From the NCBI RefSeq assembly GCF_003755175.1, contig NZ_RKHX01000004.1, positions 372,001 to 436,000 on the forward strand: 64,000 nucleotides of DNA, read 5' to 3'. Numbering within the stretch: position 1 is the stretch's first letter; each line of letters opens with the position of its first letter. This document shows positions 1 to 8,581 of this stretch, piece after piece. This DNA is from Cellulomonas sp. PhB150 (lineage in GTDB: Bacteria > Actinomycetota > Actinomycetes > Actinomycetales > Cellulomonadaceae). The position numbers and the translations under genes were made by a program. The notes below the pieces were generated by a model. It was not told where the DNA came from. It saw only the letters and a list, made by a program, of their open reading frames with translations, and searched no databases.

Positions 1-2466
1 CGGTTCGTGGATGCGCCAGAGGGGCTCCGCACGGGCCAGGCGCTCGAGGGACTCCAGGCCCAGCGCGTACTCGCGCAGGGCGAGCGAGCGCTTGAGGCCG
101 ATGTGCCGGTCCTTGAGGCGGACCAGGTTCTCCGGGACCGTGTAGTCCGGGCCGTAGATGATCCGCAGGTACTCGCGACCACGCACCTTGAGGCCGGGCT
201 GGACCAGCCCGCGGCGGGTGCGCGTGAGGTTGGTGACCGGCTTGACGACCATGCCCTCGCCGCCGGCGGCCGTGAGCGTCGTCCACCACTCGACGGCCTC
301 GGCCGGATCGGCGGTGTCCACGACGACGCGGCCCGTGGTGCGGAACAGCTCGGGGTCGGCGGCGACGAGGCGGTCGGCGATCGCGAGGTGCCACAGGTGG
401 TCGCGGTCGTGGAAGGTCGAGCCCTCGGCGGCCAGCACCTGGAAGACCGCGAGCTGCACGCCGTCGAGCCCGTCGGTGTCCCAGCGGTAGCGGCGGTAGG
501 CGGCCGAGTACGCGTCGGCGTCCTCGCGCCGCACCGCGGTCCGGGCGGTGAGGTCGGCGACGTCCAGGCCGCGGGCCGCGGCCGTGCCCAACGCGGACAG
601 CGCCGCGGGCAGCGCCAGGCGGGCGGCCGCACCCACGGCCGCGTACTGGGTGCGCAGCAGGGGGTCCGCCTTGAGCGACCACGGCAGGAGCTCGGCGTCG
701 AGCAGCAGCCAGTCCGTCCCGAGCTCGGCGAAGACCGGCGCGGCGGCCGCGCGGACGCGGGCGAGCAGCTGCTCCGTGAGGTCGTCGTCCAGGAACGCCC
801 GCCCGGTGCGGGTGTAGACGGCACCGGTCCGGCCGGGCTCGCCCCCGAAGCGTCGGGCCGCGACGGACGCGTCGGCACACACGAGCACGACGGCGCGCGA
901 GCCCATGTGCTTCTCCTCGCAGATCACGCGCGGCACGTCGACGGCGGCGAACGCCGCGAACGCCTCGTCCGGGTGCTCGAGGAAGTCCGGGCGCGGCGAG
1001 GTCGCCACGGGCGCCATCGTCGGCGGCAGGTAGGGCAGCCAGCGCGGGTGCAGCGCGAAACGGCTCATCACCTCGAGCGCGCCCGCGGCCTGCTCGGCGC
1101 GGACGGTGATGCGGCCGTGGTGAGCGGTCTCCACGACGCGCGACCCGAGCACGTCGGTGATCGCGAGGTCGTCGTCGGCGCGGACGTCCGCCACGGCCGG
1201 GAACGGCCGGGCTGGCTCGTACCAGACCTGCTCCGCGTCGACCTGGACGATCTCGCGTTCCGGGTAGCGCAGCGCGGTGAGCCGGCCGCCGAAGACGGCG
1301 CCGGTGTCGAGGCACATCGTGTTGTTGACCCACTCCGGCTCGGGCGTGGGCGTGTGGCCGTAGAGGACGGTGGCGCGGCCGCGGTAGTCCTGCGCCCAGG
1401 GGTAGCGCACGGGCAGGCCGAACTCGTCGGTCTCACCGGTCGTGTCGCCGTAGAGGGCGAACGAGCGCACCCGGCCCGAGGCGCGCCCGTGGTACTCCTC
1501 CTTGAGCCCGGCGTGCGCGACGACGAGTCGCCCGTCGTCGAGCACCAGGTGGGCGAGGAGGCCGTCGCACCAGTCGAGCACCGCTCGGCGTTCGTCGTCG
1601 GGCACCGCGGCGAGCTGCTCGAGCGTCGTCTCGAGCCCGTGGCTGACCTGGACCTGCCGCCCGCGCAGCGCGCGAACCAGCTTGGCCTCGTGGTTGCCGG
1701 ACACCGCGAGCGCGTGGCCGGCCGCCGACATGCCCATCACCAGACGGAGCACGCCCGGGCTGTCGGGGCCGCGGTCGACGAGGTCGCCGACGAACACCGC
1801 GGTGCGACCGTCGGGGTGGGCGGCGTCGACCGGGCCGCGCTCGTCGCGGGTGATCGCGTAGCCGAGGCGGCCGAGCAGCGTGGTGAGCTCGGGCAGGCAG
1901 CCGTGCACGTCGCCGATCACGTCGAAGGGTCCGTGCCGGTCGCGCAGGTCGTTGCGCAGCTTCTCGCGCACGACCTGCGCGGTGTCGATCTCCTCGACGC
2001 CCGACAGCACGTGCACGGTGCGGAAGCCCTCGCGTTCGAGGCCGCGCAGCGATCGGCGCAGCTGGTCGTGCTGGCGGCGGACGACGTGCGCCCCGAAGTC
2101 GCGGTCCGCGCGCCCGGCGTTGCGCTCGAGCGCGACCGCCACCGGGACGTCGAGCACGATCGCCACGGGCAGCACGTCGTGCGCCCGGGCCAGGTCGAGG
2201 ATCTGCTTGCGCCCCTCGCGGCCCACGTTGGTCGCGTCGACCACGGTGAGTCGCCCGCGGGACAGCCGCTTGGCGACGATGGCGCCGAGCAGCTCGAACG
2301 CGTCCTTGGTGGCCGACTGGTCGTTCTCGTCGTCGGCCACCAGACCGCGGCAGTAGTCGCTCGAGACGACCTCGAACGGCCCGAAGTGGCGCGCGGCGAA
2401 CGTGGACTTGCCCGAGCCGGAGGTCCCGACGAGCGCGACGAGCGAGAGCTCGGGGATGCCGATCAT
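1..2466 (-). CDS. pnkp: Polynucleotide kinase-phosphatase-ligase Pnkp (3' end cut by window edge)
   Basis: End-healing enzyme of the bacterial Pnkp-Hen1 RNA repair system. Three modules are visible in order. The N-terminal kinase has a P-loop GTSGSGKST at residues 14-22. A calcineurin-like phosphatase begins with DVIGDVHGC near residue 182 and continues with GDLVDRGPDS and SGNHE. The C-terminal adenylyltransferase/ligase has the nucleotide-binding lysine K519 in EEKHMGSR. Family members 5'-phosphorylate and 3'-dephosphorylate cut RNA ends and, with Hen1, seal them. About 822 codons are in the window; the frame is still open at base 1, so a short C-terminal piece is missing. The ATG overlaps the stop of hen1 by 4 bp (ATGA), so the two are translationally coupled. 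Identity is very secure. Confidence 0.96.
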   Translation of the reverse strand, partial: MIGIPELSLVALVGTSGSGKSTFAARHFGPFEVVSSDYCRGLVADDENDQSATKDAFELLGAIVAKRLSRGRLTVVDATNVGREGRKQILDLARAHDVLPVAIVLDVPVAVALERNAGRADRDFGAHVVRRQHDQLRRSLRGLEREGFRTVHVLSGVEEIDTAQVVREKLRNDLRDRHGPFDVIGDVHGCLPELTTLLGRLGYAITRDERGPVDAAHPDGRTAVFVGDLVDRGPDSPGVLRLVMGMSAAGHALAVSGNHEAKLVRALRGRQVQVSHGLETTLEQLAAVPDDERRAVLDWCDGLLAHLVLDDGRLVVAHAGLKEEYHGRASGRVRSFALYGDTTGETDEFGLPVRYPWAQDYRGRATVLYGHTPTPEPEWVNNTMCLDTGAVFGGRLTALRYPEREIVQVDAEQVWYEPARPFPAVADVRADDDLAITDVLGSRVVETAHHGRITVRAEQAAGALEVMSRFALHPRWLPYLPPTMAPVATSPRPDFLEHPDEAFAAFAAVDVPRVICEEKHMGSRAVVLVCADASVAARRFGGEPGRTGAVYTRTGRAFLDDDLTEQLLARVRAAAAPVFAELGTDWLLLDAELLPWSLKADPLLRTQYAAVGAAARLALPAALSALGTAAARGLDVADLTARTAVRREDADAYSAAYRRYRWDTDGLDGVQLAVFQVLAAEGSTFHDRDHLWHLAIADRLVAADPELFRTTGRVVVDTADPAEAVEWWTTLTAAGGEGMVVKPVTNLTRTRRGLVQPGLKVRGREYLRIIYGPDYTVPENLVRLKDRHIGLKRSLALREYALGLESLERLARAEPLWRIHEP

Positions 2467-3815
2467 CGGGCCACCTCCGTGAGGATCGCGAGCTGCGTGG
2501 GTGCCCCGAGGGCCTCGTCGGGCTCGCCGACGTCCCGCAGCTCGACCGCGTACCCGTGCCGCTCGCCCACGCCCGAGGCCCACGCGGCGAACTCCCCCCG
2601 GGTCCACTCGAAGCGGTGGTCCGGGTGCCGCATCCCGCCGGGCTGGAGGCGCTCGTAGAGCACGTTGTACTCGGCGTTCGGGGTCGTCACGACGACCGCG
2701 TGCGGGCGGGCGTGCGCGAACACGGTCGCCTCCAGCGCGGGCAGCCGGTCCGGGTCGAGGTGCTCGACGACCTCCATGAGCACGAGCGCGTCGAACCCGG
2801 CGATCGCCGGGTCGCGATAGGTGGCCGACGACTGGCGCAGCGTGACCCGCGCACGCTGCTGGTCGGAGAGCCGCTCGAGCCACCGCCCCGCGCGGTCGAG
2901 CTCGCGCGCCGCGACGTCGATGCCGACCAGCTCGGTGAACGCCGGGTCGGTGACCAGGTCCCGCAGGAGGGCACCCTCGCCGCAGCCCAGGTCCACGACC
3001 CGGTGCGCGCCGACGTCCCGCAGCGCGGTGGCGACCGCGTCCCGGCGCACCCGTGCCAGCGAGACGCGGGGGGCAGGCTGGGCGGCCGGCTCCGTCGCGG
3101 GGCCGTCGAGCCGCGTGCTCGCGTCGTCGACGTACGCGCGCTGGTGCGCGAGGTAGCGGCGCGTGATGAGCTCGCGCTCCGGGTGCTCGGCGAGCCAGTC
3201 GCCGCCGGCGCGCAGCAGCTTGTCGACCTCGTCGGGCCCCACCCAGTAGTGCTTGGTGTCATCGAGCACGGGCAGCAGGACGTACAGGTGCGTGAGCGCG
3301 TCGGCGAGCGTCAGGGTCCCGACGAGCGCGAGGTCGACGTACGGGGCGTCGCCCCACTGCGGGACCTCCGGGTCGAGCGGCGCGGTGCGGGCGGCGACGT
3401 CCCAGCCGAGCGGCGCGAACAGCCGCTCGACGAGCTCCGGGCCGTCCGCGCACGGGACGGCCGGCACGCGCACGGTCAGCGGCAGCGCCACGCCCTCGAG
3501 GTCCGGGCGCAGGGCGCAGCGGCCCTTCCTGGCCGTCGAGAACACCTTGCCCAGCGCGACCGCGAGCAGCGACGACGCCGCGTACGGGCGGTCGTTGACG
3601 TACTGGTCCTGGCTCGCGGCCCGCCCGCGGACCAGCGCGACGGGGTCGACCTCGAGCAGAAGCGCGACCGTGCATCGCTCCGCCGTGGCCTCGGGGTAGA
3701 ACACGTGCGCGACACCGACGGGCAGCTCGAACCGCTGCACCCGGTCCGGGTGCTTGTGCAGGAGGAAGCCCAGGTCGGTCGCATCGGCGGCCGTCGACGT
3801 CACGGTGAGGAGCAC
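2463..3815 (-). CDS. hen1: Bacterial Hen1, 3'-terminal RNA ribose 2'-O-methyltransferase
   Basis: Partner of Pnkp: it methylates the 2'-OH at the 3' end of cleaved RNA before ligation, so that a repaired tRNA resists a second cut at that site. The 450-residue protein has the usual two-part layout: an N-terminal ligase-activating region (about residues 1-240) and a C-terminal SAM methyltransferase. The latter shows VVDLGCGEG near residue 270, the metal-site motif EVVEHLD near residue 347 and RHPDHRFEW near residue 393, which supply the Glu/His metal ligands known from bacterial Hen1. The start is GTG; the nearest upstream ATG is out of frame. The gene is first in the pair, so expression of both probably starts in the 62-bp gap towards the divergent NAT gene. 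Confidence 0.95.
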   Translation of the reverse strand: MLLTVTSTAADATDLGFLLHKHPDRVQRFELPVGVAHVFYPEATAERCTVALLLEVDPVALVRGRAASQDQYVNDRPYAASSLLAVALGKVFSTARKGRCALRPDLEGVALPLTVRVPAVPCADGPELVERLFAPLGWDVAARTAPLDPEVPQWGDAPYVDLALVGTLTLADALTHLYVLLPVLDDTKHYWVGPDEVDKLLRAGGDWLAEHPERELITRRYLAHQRAYVDDASTRLDGPATEPAAQPAPRVSLARVRRDAVATALRDVGAHRVVDLGCGEGALLRDLVTDPAFTELVGIDVAARELDRAGRWLERLSDQQRARVTLRQSSATYRDPAIAGFDALVLMEVVEHLDPDRLPALEATVFAHARPHAVVVTTPNAEYNVLYERLQPGGMRHPDHRFEWTRGEFAAWASGVGERHGYAVELRDVGEPDEALGAPTQLAILTEVAR

Positions 3816-3877
3816 GTCGCCATCCTGCCCGCCGGGCCGACTCCCGGCCGCACGGTTACTCGGGCAGACTTCTGCGG

Positions 3878-4684
3878 GTGGACGACCAGTGGGGCGTGGA
3901 CCGGCTCGACCTCGACGCGTACCTGGGACGGATCGGCGCGGCGCGAGACTCCGACCTCGCGACGATCCACCGCGCGCACCTGGCGGCGATCCCGTTCGAG
4001 AACCTCGACGTGATGCTGGGCCGCGGCGTCTCGGTCGACCTGCCGGACGTCGCCGCGAAGATCGTCGGCAAGCGCCGCGGCGGGTACTGCTACGAGCATG
4101 CGCTGCTCCTGGCGGCCGCGCTCGAGCGGCTCGGGTATGACGTCGAGCGGCGGTTGGCCCGGATCGGGGACCCGGCCGTCCAGCCGCGGCCGCGGTCCCA
4201 CCTGGTGCTGCTGGTCCGGGTCGGTGACGAGGTCGTCCTGGCGGACACGGGGTTCGGCGCCGGGCTGCTCGAGCCCGTGGTCCTGCGGGACGGGGCCGTG
4301 GTGCGGCAGGGCGCGTGGTCCTTCCGGACGGATCTGGTCGCCGGCGGCTGGCGGCTCTCCGAGCAGCGCGCCGGCGAGTGGGCCTCGCTCTACACCGTGC
4401 CCGACGAGGCGACGTATCTGGTCGATGTCGAGGGCGCGAACCACGTGACGTCGACCAGCGCGCGGTCCCACTTCACGCACGCGATCCGCGTGCAGCGCAA
4501 GGAGGAGGACCGCCTGCGCTGGCTCACCGGGCGCACGCTGCGGGTCGACGATCCCGGCGGGACGGTGTCCGAGCGGGAGGCCGAGGACGACGAGCTCGGC
4601 CCGGTCCTCGCCGACCTGGGCCTGACGCTGGACGACCACGAGGTCGCGGCGCTGGTGGCCACGCTCCCTGTCAGGTCTGGCTAG
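3878..4684 (+). CDS. nat: Arylamine N-acetyltransferase
   Basis: Cytoplasmic enzyme that transfers acetyl from acetyl-CoA to arylamines and hydrazines. The cysteine-protease-like triad is intact: C71 in RRGGYCYE, H108 in PRSHLVLL and D123 in LADTGFGAG, at nearly the positions usual for bacterial NATs. At 268 residues it has normal family length. The chosen start is GTG, which gives the conserved N-terminal helix reading LDAYLGRIG. The gene is divergent from hen1 and its last 14 bp overlap the end of the converging DUF2975 gene. Its natural substrate cannot be told from the sequence. Confidence 0.93.
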   Translation: MDDQWGVDRLDLDAYLGRIGAARDSDLATIHRAHLAAIPFENLDVMLGRGVSVDLPDVAAKIVGKRRGGYCYEHALLLAAALERLGYDVERRLARIGDPAVQPRPRSHLVLLVRVGDEVVLADTGFGAGLLEPVVLRDGAVVRQGAWSFRTDLVAGGWRLSEQRAGEWASLYTVPDEATYLVDVEGANHVTSTSARSHFTHAIRVQRKEEDRLRWLTGRTLRVDDPGGTVSEREAEDDELGPVLADLGLTLDDHEVAALVATLPVRSG

Positions 4685-5153
4685 ACCAGCTCGCCGGAGG
4701 AAGGTCGCGCGCCGGGCGGGCGAAGACCGACGCCTCGTCGAGCGCCCGGCCGGCCAGGAGCCCCCACGCGGTCAGCCCGGTCCCGCACACCACGGAGGCC
4801 AGCAGGAACAGGACGGGCAGCGGGCCCCCGGTCCCGTCCGGGCCAGAGAGGTGGACCAGGACGACGGCCGAGATCGCGGTGGCCGCCGCGACGCCACACG
4901 TCGCGATCCACCGGCTCGGGCTCGTGAGAGGGCGCGGGCTGGCGACCAGGAACCACACCGCCACGAGGGCGACCTGCAGGCACGCGATCGCGGCGATCGC
5001 GGCGAGCGAGTAGGGCACGACGAGGTGGGTGACCTCGGGGAACGTGCGCGCGACGCCGGCCGCGGCCCCGGGGATGACCAGCTGCAGCGCCAGTCCCCCG
5101 ACGACCAGGAGCACCACGAGTCCACGCACCGTCCACGTCCGCTCGCGAGCCAT
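4671..5153 (-). CDS. Four-helix membrane protein, DUF2975-like
   Basis: A 160-residue integral membrane protein. Four hydrophobic segments are clear at about residues 8-34, 46-70, 82-104 and 110-135, with a short polar tail. Length, segment spacing and the long second segment match DUF2975 proteins, which are of unknown function and often sit beside small HTH regulators. No such regulator is directly adjacent; the nearest is the divergent MarR gene 110 bp away. The 3' end runs 14 bp into the converging NAT gene. The family call is from pattern only. Confidence 0.6.
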   Translation of the reverse strand: MARERTWTVRGLVVLLVVGGLALQLVIPGAAAGVARTFPEVTHLVVPYSLAAIAAIACLQVALVAVWFLVASPRPLTSPSRWIATCGVAAATAISAVVLVHLSGPDGTGGPLPVLFLLASVVCGTGLTAWGLLAGRALDEASVFARPARDLPPASWSSQT

Positions 5154-5225
5154 GGCTCACCGTCGGGCCGGCGCGGCCGCGGGGTCAAGCGCGTCCACAG
5201 GATCTGCACAGCACATCGTGGATAG

Positions 5226-5239
5226 ACAGTCCTAACTGT
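5226..5239. promoter_or_regulatory. Inverted repeat ACAGT-N4-ACTGT, candidate MarR operator
   Basis: A short perfect inverted repeat (ACAGT, 4-bp spacer, ACTGT) lies 25 bp before the GTG of the MarR gene, in an A/T-richer patch within very GC-rich surroundings. MarR regulators usually bind such palindromes in their own promoters. Binding is inferred, not shown. Confidence 0.4.
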
Positions 5240-5263
5240 TCAGTTCAGCCTGTCGAGCGTACG

Positions 5264-5704
5264 GTGGACGACGTGAGCCAGACGAACGCCGCCGAGGTGG
5301 CCAGGGACCTGCGGGTCGTGTTCTCCCGCCTGCGCCGCCGGATGCAGGTGGTCGGCAGCGCCGACGACCTCACGCCCTCGCAGGTCGCCGTCCTGACGCG
5401 GCTCGGCAAGGGCGAGATCGGCTCGGCCAGCACGCTCGCCGCCGCCGAGGGCGTGCGCCCGCAGTCGATGGCCGCGACGCTCGCAGCCCTCGACCAGCAC
5501 GGGCTCATCCGGCGCACGCCCGATCCCGACGACGGCCGGCGCCAGCTCGTCGACCTCACCGAGGCCGGCCGCGAGCGTGCAGCGGGCGACAGGGAGGCGC
5601 GGGCCGAGTGGCTGGCGACGAGCCTCGAGGAGGCGTTCGACGCCGACGAGCTCGCGACGATCGGGCAGGCGATGCACCTGCTGGGACGGCTCACCGAGCA
5701 GTGA
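5264..5704 (+). CDS. MarR-family transcriptional regulator
   Basis: A 146-residue winged-helix regulator. LTPSQVAVLTRL is helix 1/2 of the HTH, MAATLAALDQHGLIRR is the recognition helix, and PDPDDGRRQLVDLTEAG is the beta-wing typical of MarR. It is probably an autorepressor controlling the drug-type exporter encoded next, whose GTG overlaps its stop (GTGA). The first in-frame GTG is used; a second GTG nine bases on is also possible. The ligand is unknown. Confidence 0.9.
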   Translation: MDDVSQTNAAEVARDLRVVFSRLRRRMQVVGSADDLTPSQVAVLTRLGKGEIGSASTLAAAEGVRPQSMAATLAALDQHGLIRRTPDPDDGRRQLVDLTEAGRERAAGDREARAEWLATSLEEAFDADELATIGQAMHLLGRLTEQ

Positions 5705-7077
5705 CGACGACCGCCCCGCCCGCCACGTTCGACCGGCGGCTCCTGCCGCCGATGGTGCTGGGGTCCCTGCTCAACCCCGTCAACTCCTCGATGCTGGCGG
5801 TGGCGCTGGTCCCGATCGGCATCGCGCTCGGCGTGCCCGCCTCCGACACCGCTTGGTTGGTGACCTCGCTGTACCTCGCGACGTCGGTCGGCCAACCGGT
5901 CGTCGGGCGGCTCGTCGACACGTACGGTCCCCGGCCGCTCTACCTGATCGGCACCGCGCTGGTCGGTGTCGCCGGGCTCGTCGGGGCGTTCGCCCCCAAC
6001 CTCGGCACGCTCGTCGCCGCGCGCGTCCTGATCGGGTTCGGCACGTGCGCCGGCTACCCGGCCGCGATGTACCTCATCCGACGCGAGTCGCGTCGGACCG
6101 GGATCGACTCACCCAGCGGCGTGCTGGCGATCCTCGCGGTCGCGAACCAGGTGGTCGCCGTCATCGGCCCGACGCTCGGCGGACTGCTCATCGCGATCGG
6201 CGGCTGGCGCGCGATATTCACGGTGAACGTCCCGCTGTCGATCGCTTGCCTCGTGCTCGGGACCATGCGGCTGCCGCGGGTCGAGCGGGGTCCGCGGCGC
6301 GGCCTCGACCTGCTCGGGATCGCGCTGTTCGCCGTGGCCCTCGTCTCGCTGATGCTCTTCCTCATGAGCCCGCAGGCGGGGCACTGGCCCGAGGCCGCGG
6401 CTGCCGTGCTGGCCGGGGCGGGCTTCGCGTGGCGCGAGCTGCACACCGCCGAGCCGTTCATCGACCTGCGGGTGCTCGGCGGCAACGGGCCGCAGCTGGC
6501 GACGTACGTCCGGCAGCTGCTCGCCTCGACCGTCTCCTACGCGTTCCTCTACGGGTACACCCAGTGGCTCGAGGCCGGGCGGGGCCTGTCCGCGTCGGGG
6601 GCGGGGCTCGTGCTGCTGCCGATGTTCGCGGGAGCGATCGTCGTCACCACCGTGTCCGGCCGGCGGCCCGAGGTGCGCGGGAAGCTCGTCGTGGGCTCGC
6701 TCACGCTCCTGCTCGTCTGCGGCCTGCTGCTCGCCGTGGACGCCGAGACCGCGATCGTCGTCCTGGTGGTGCTCGCGCTGCTGGCCGGCGTCCCGCAGGG
6801 GCTGAACAGCCTGGCCAACCAGAACGCGCTCTACCACCAGGCCGACGAGGGCCGCATCGCCGCGAGCGCGGGCCTGCTGCGCACCTTCACCTACCTCGGC
6901 GCGATCGCCTCGTCGGCCGCGACCGCCACCTTCTTCGACGACGGCGCGACGACCCCCGGCCTGCACGAGCTGACGGTCTTCATGGTCGCCGTCTCTGCGG
7001 CGCTCGTCGTGCTGACCCTGCTCGACCGTTCCCTGCGCCGCACCGGCGTGCCCACCACCCGAGAGGTTCCCGCATGA
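5701..7077 (+). CDS. MFS drug-efflux-type transporter (DHA2-like)
   Basis: A 458-residue major facilitator with the cytoplasmic loop motif GRLVDTYGPRPLYLIG after the second helix and about 14 predicted membrane segments, as in DHA2 proton-driven exporters. The start is the GTG overlapping the MarR stop by 4 bp. An in-frame methionine codon further upstream exists only because the frame stays open through marR. Its stop overlaps the ATG of the next gene (ATGA), so the three genes form one translationally coupled operon. This fits export of a small toxic compound under MarR control. The substrate cannot be named. Confidence 0.88.
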   Translation: MTTTAPPATFDRRLLPPMVLGSLLNPVNSSMLAVALVPIGIALGVPASDTAWLVTSLYLATSVGQPVVGRLVDTYGPRPLYLIGTALVGVAGLVGAFAPNLGTLVAARVLIGFGTCAGYPAAMYLIRRESRRTGIDSPSGVLAILAVANQVVAVIGPTLGGLLIAIGGWRAIFTVNVPLSIACLVLGTMRLPRVERGPRRGLDLLGIALFAVALVSLMLFLMSPQAGHWPEAAAAVLAGAGFAWRELHTAEPFIDLRVLGGNGPQLATYVRQLLASTVSYAFLYGYTQWLEAGRGLSASGAGLVLLPMFAGAIVVTTVSGRRPEVRGKLVVGSLTLLLVCGLLLAVDAETAIVVLVVLALLAGVPQGLNSLANQNALYHQADEGRIAASAGLLRTFTYLGAIASSAATATFFDDGATTPGLHELTVFMVAVSAALVVLTLLDRSLRRTGVPTTREVPA

Positions 7078-7646
7078 CGCTCACGACCATCGACGACCGC
7101 GCTGCCCTCGTCGTCATCGACCTCCAGAACGGCATCGCCGGCGCACCGACGGTGCCGGTGGCTGCTTCCGACATCGTCGACCGCACCGTCCAGCTCGCCG
7201 ACGCGTTCCGCGCCCGGGGCCGGCTCGTCGTGCTGGTCCGCGTCTCGTTCGCCGCCGACGGCTCCGACGCCGCCCCCGGCCGCACCGAGGCCGTCCGCCC
7301 GTCGACCCCGCGCCCGGAGGGCTGGGACACGATCGTCGACGCGCTCGCCGGCCACCCGGAGGACGTCGTGGTGACCAAGCGGAACTGGGGTGCGTTCCAC
7401 GGAACCGACCTGGACGTCCAGCTGCGTCGCCGCGGGATCACGCAGGTGGTGCTCACGGGCATCGCGACGAGCATGGGCGTCGAGTCGACCGCGCGCGCCG
7501 CGCACGAGCACGGCTACCACGTCGCCCTGGTGACCGACGCGATGGGCGACCGCGACGCCGAGAACCACCGGCGCGCGGTGGAGTCGATCTTCCCGAAGCT
7601 CGGCGAGACCGGCACGACCGCGGAGGTCCTCGCCCTGCTCACGTGA
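7074..7646 (+). CDS. Isochorismatase-fold hydrolase lacking the catalytic cysteine
   Basis: A 190-residue cysteine-hydrolase/isochorismatase-fold protein. The aspartate (D16 in VVIDLQNG) and the lysine (K102 in VVTKRNWGAF, with the following cis-peptide region) are present. The position that holds the nucleophilic cysteine in amidase members is glycine: G135 in ATSMGVESTAR. True isochorismatases such as PhzD also lack this cysteine and act by acid-base chemistry, so this is more likely a vinyl-ether-type hydrolase than an amidase. It is third in the MarR-MFS operon and may modify the compound that the transporter exports. It overlaps the converging MBL gene by 8 bp. Confidence 0.85.
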   Translation: MTLTTIDDRAALVVIDLQNGIAGAPTVPVAASDIVDRTVQLADAFRARGRLVVLVRVSFAADGSDAAPGRTEAVRPSTPRPEGWDTIVDALAGHPEDVVVTKRNWGAFHGTDLDVQLRRRGITQVVLTGIATSMGVESTARAAHEHGYHVALVTDAMGDRDAENHRRAVESIFPKLGETGTTAEVLALLT

Positions 7647-8457
7647 GGCCGTCGTGGTCCCCGCGGGTCCAGGCGGCGTGGCGGGCGGCGGAGCGCAGCA
7701 CGACGTCGCGCGCACCGGTCGGGATGACCCCCGCGAAGTTGTTGTAGAGGCGGTCGAACGGCCGCCGGGCGACGTGCTGCGCCACCCGCTCGGCCACCGC
7801 GCCGGACAGCGGGATCCGGTTCGGGTAGCTGCGCATGAAGCTGACCGACGTGCGGTCGGGGTTGGCGAAGATCGTGTCGCCGCTGAGCAGCACCCCGCGC
7901 CCTCCCGCGCCCGCGGCCCAGTGCACGACGGCGCTGCCCGGGAAGTGACCGCCCGGCTGGGACAGCACGACGCCGGGCAGGACCTCGAGGTCGCCCTGCC
8001 ACGACGCGATCGCCTCGTCCTCGCGCTGAACCCAGCCGCGGTCGGGCTCGGCGACCAGGATCGGGGCACCCCCGAGCCGCCGCGACCACTCGACCTGCAC
8101 CCCATACATGTGCGGGTGGCTCGCGACCACGGCGACGACCTCGCCGAGCGCGCGGACGGCCGCGACCAGTGCATCGTCGAGGTAGCCGATCGGGTCCCAG
8201 AGCAGCACGCCGTCCGGGGTCACGACGAGCTTCGACTCCTGGCCGATCCCCACATCGGGCGTCGTGCGCAGGGCGTACAGGTCGTGCTCGAGCACGTGGA
8301 TCTCGGCGCGGACGCCGGCCTCCTCGAGCTCGGTCAGAGTCGTCCAGGCCTGCCCGGAGGCCGGCACCCACTGCCGCTCGTCGGCGCAGATCGTGCAGAC
8401 CTCGGGCTGCTCGTCGTGCTCCACCGCGCAGGTCGCGCAGATCCACCACTCGTCCAT
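7639..8457 (-). CDS. Metallo-beta-lactamase-fold protein with N-terminal zinc-ribbon/rubredoxin-like knuckle
   Basis: A 272-residue protein. The first 30 residues carry two CxxC knuckles (ICATC and VCTIC) ending in WVP, like a rubredoxin or zinc-ribbon module. The rest has an MBL fold: LLWDPIGYLDD, ASHPHMYG, the GGHFPGSAV strand and LLSGDTIFAN. The usual HxHxDH metal motif reads H-P-H-M-Y-G, so the second half is lost, although the later histidine and aspartate are retained. It may bind one metal or use another ligand set. The ATG was chosen because it begins right at the knuckle; the open frame upstream reads through the divergent promoter region. Substrate unknown. Confidence 0.8.
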   Translation of the reverse strand: MDEWWICATCAVEHDEQPEVCTICADERQWVPASGQAWTTLTELEEAGVRAEIHVLEHDLYALRTTPDVGIGQESKLVVTPDGVLLWDPIGYLDDALVAAVRALGEVVAVVASHPHMYGVQVEWSRRLGGAPILVAEPDRGWVQREDEAIASWQGDLEVLPGVVLSQPGGHFPGSAVVHWAAGAGGRGVLLSGDTIFANPDRTSVSFMRSYPNRIPLSGAVAERVAQHVARRPFDRLYNNFAGVIPTGARDVVLRSAARHAAWTRGDHDGLT

Positions 8458-8581
8458 ACCTGACGACCCTGCCCCGCCGCGACGAGACGGACAAGGGGTG
8501 GGCGCTCGTGTCGGCGGCTGCCGCCATACTCGTGACCTGAGCCGGCGGGGACGCTCCCGCCCGACTGAGGGAGCCGCGCGC

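Noticed and set aside
7..2658. Long plus-strand open frame at the left edge
   Set aside because: It is the antisense shadow of pnkp, whose kinase, phosphatase and ligase motifs are unambiguous on the minus strand.
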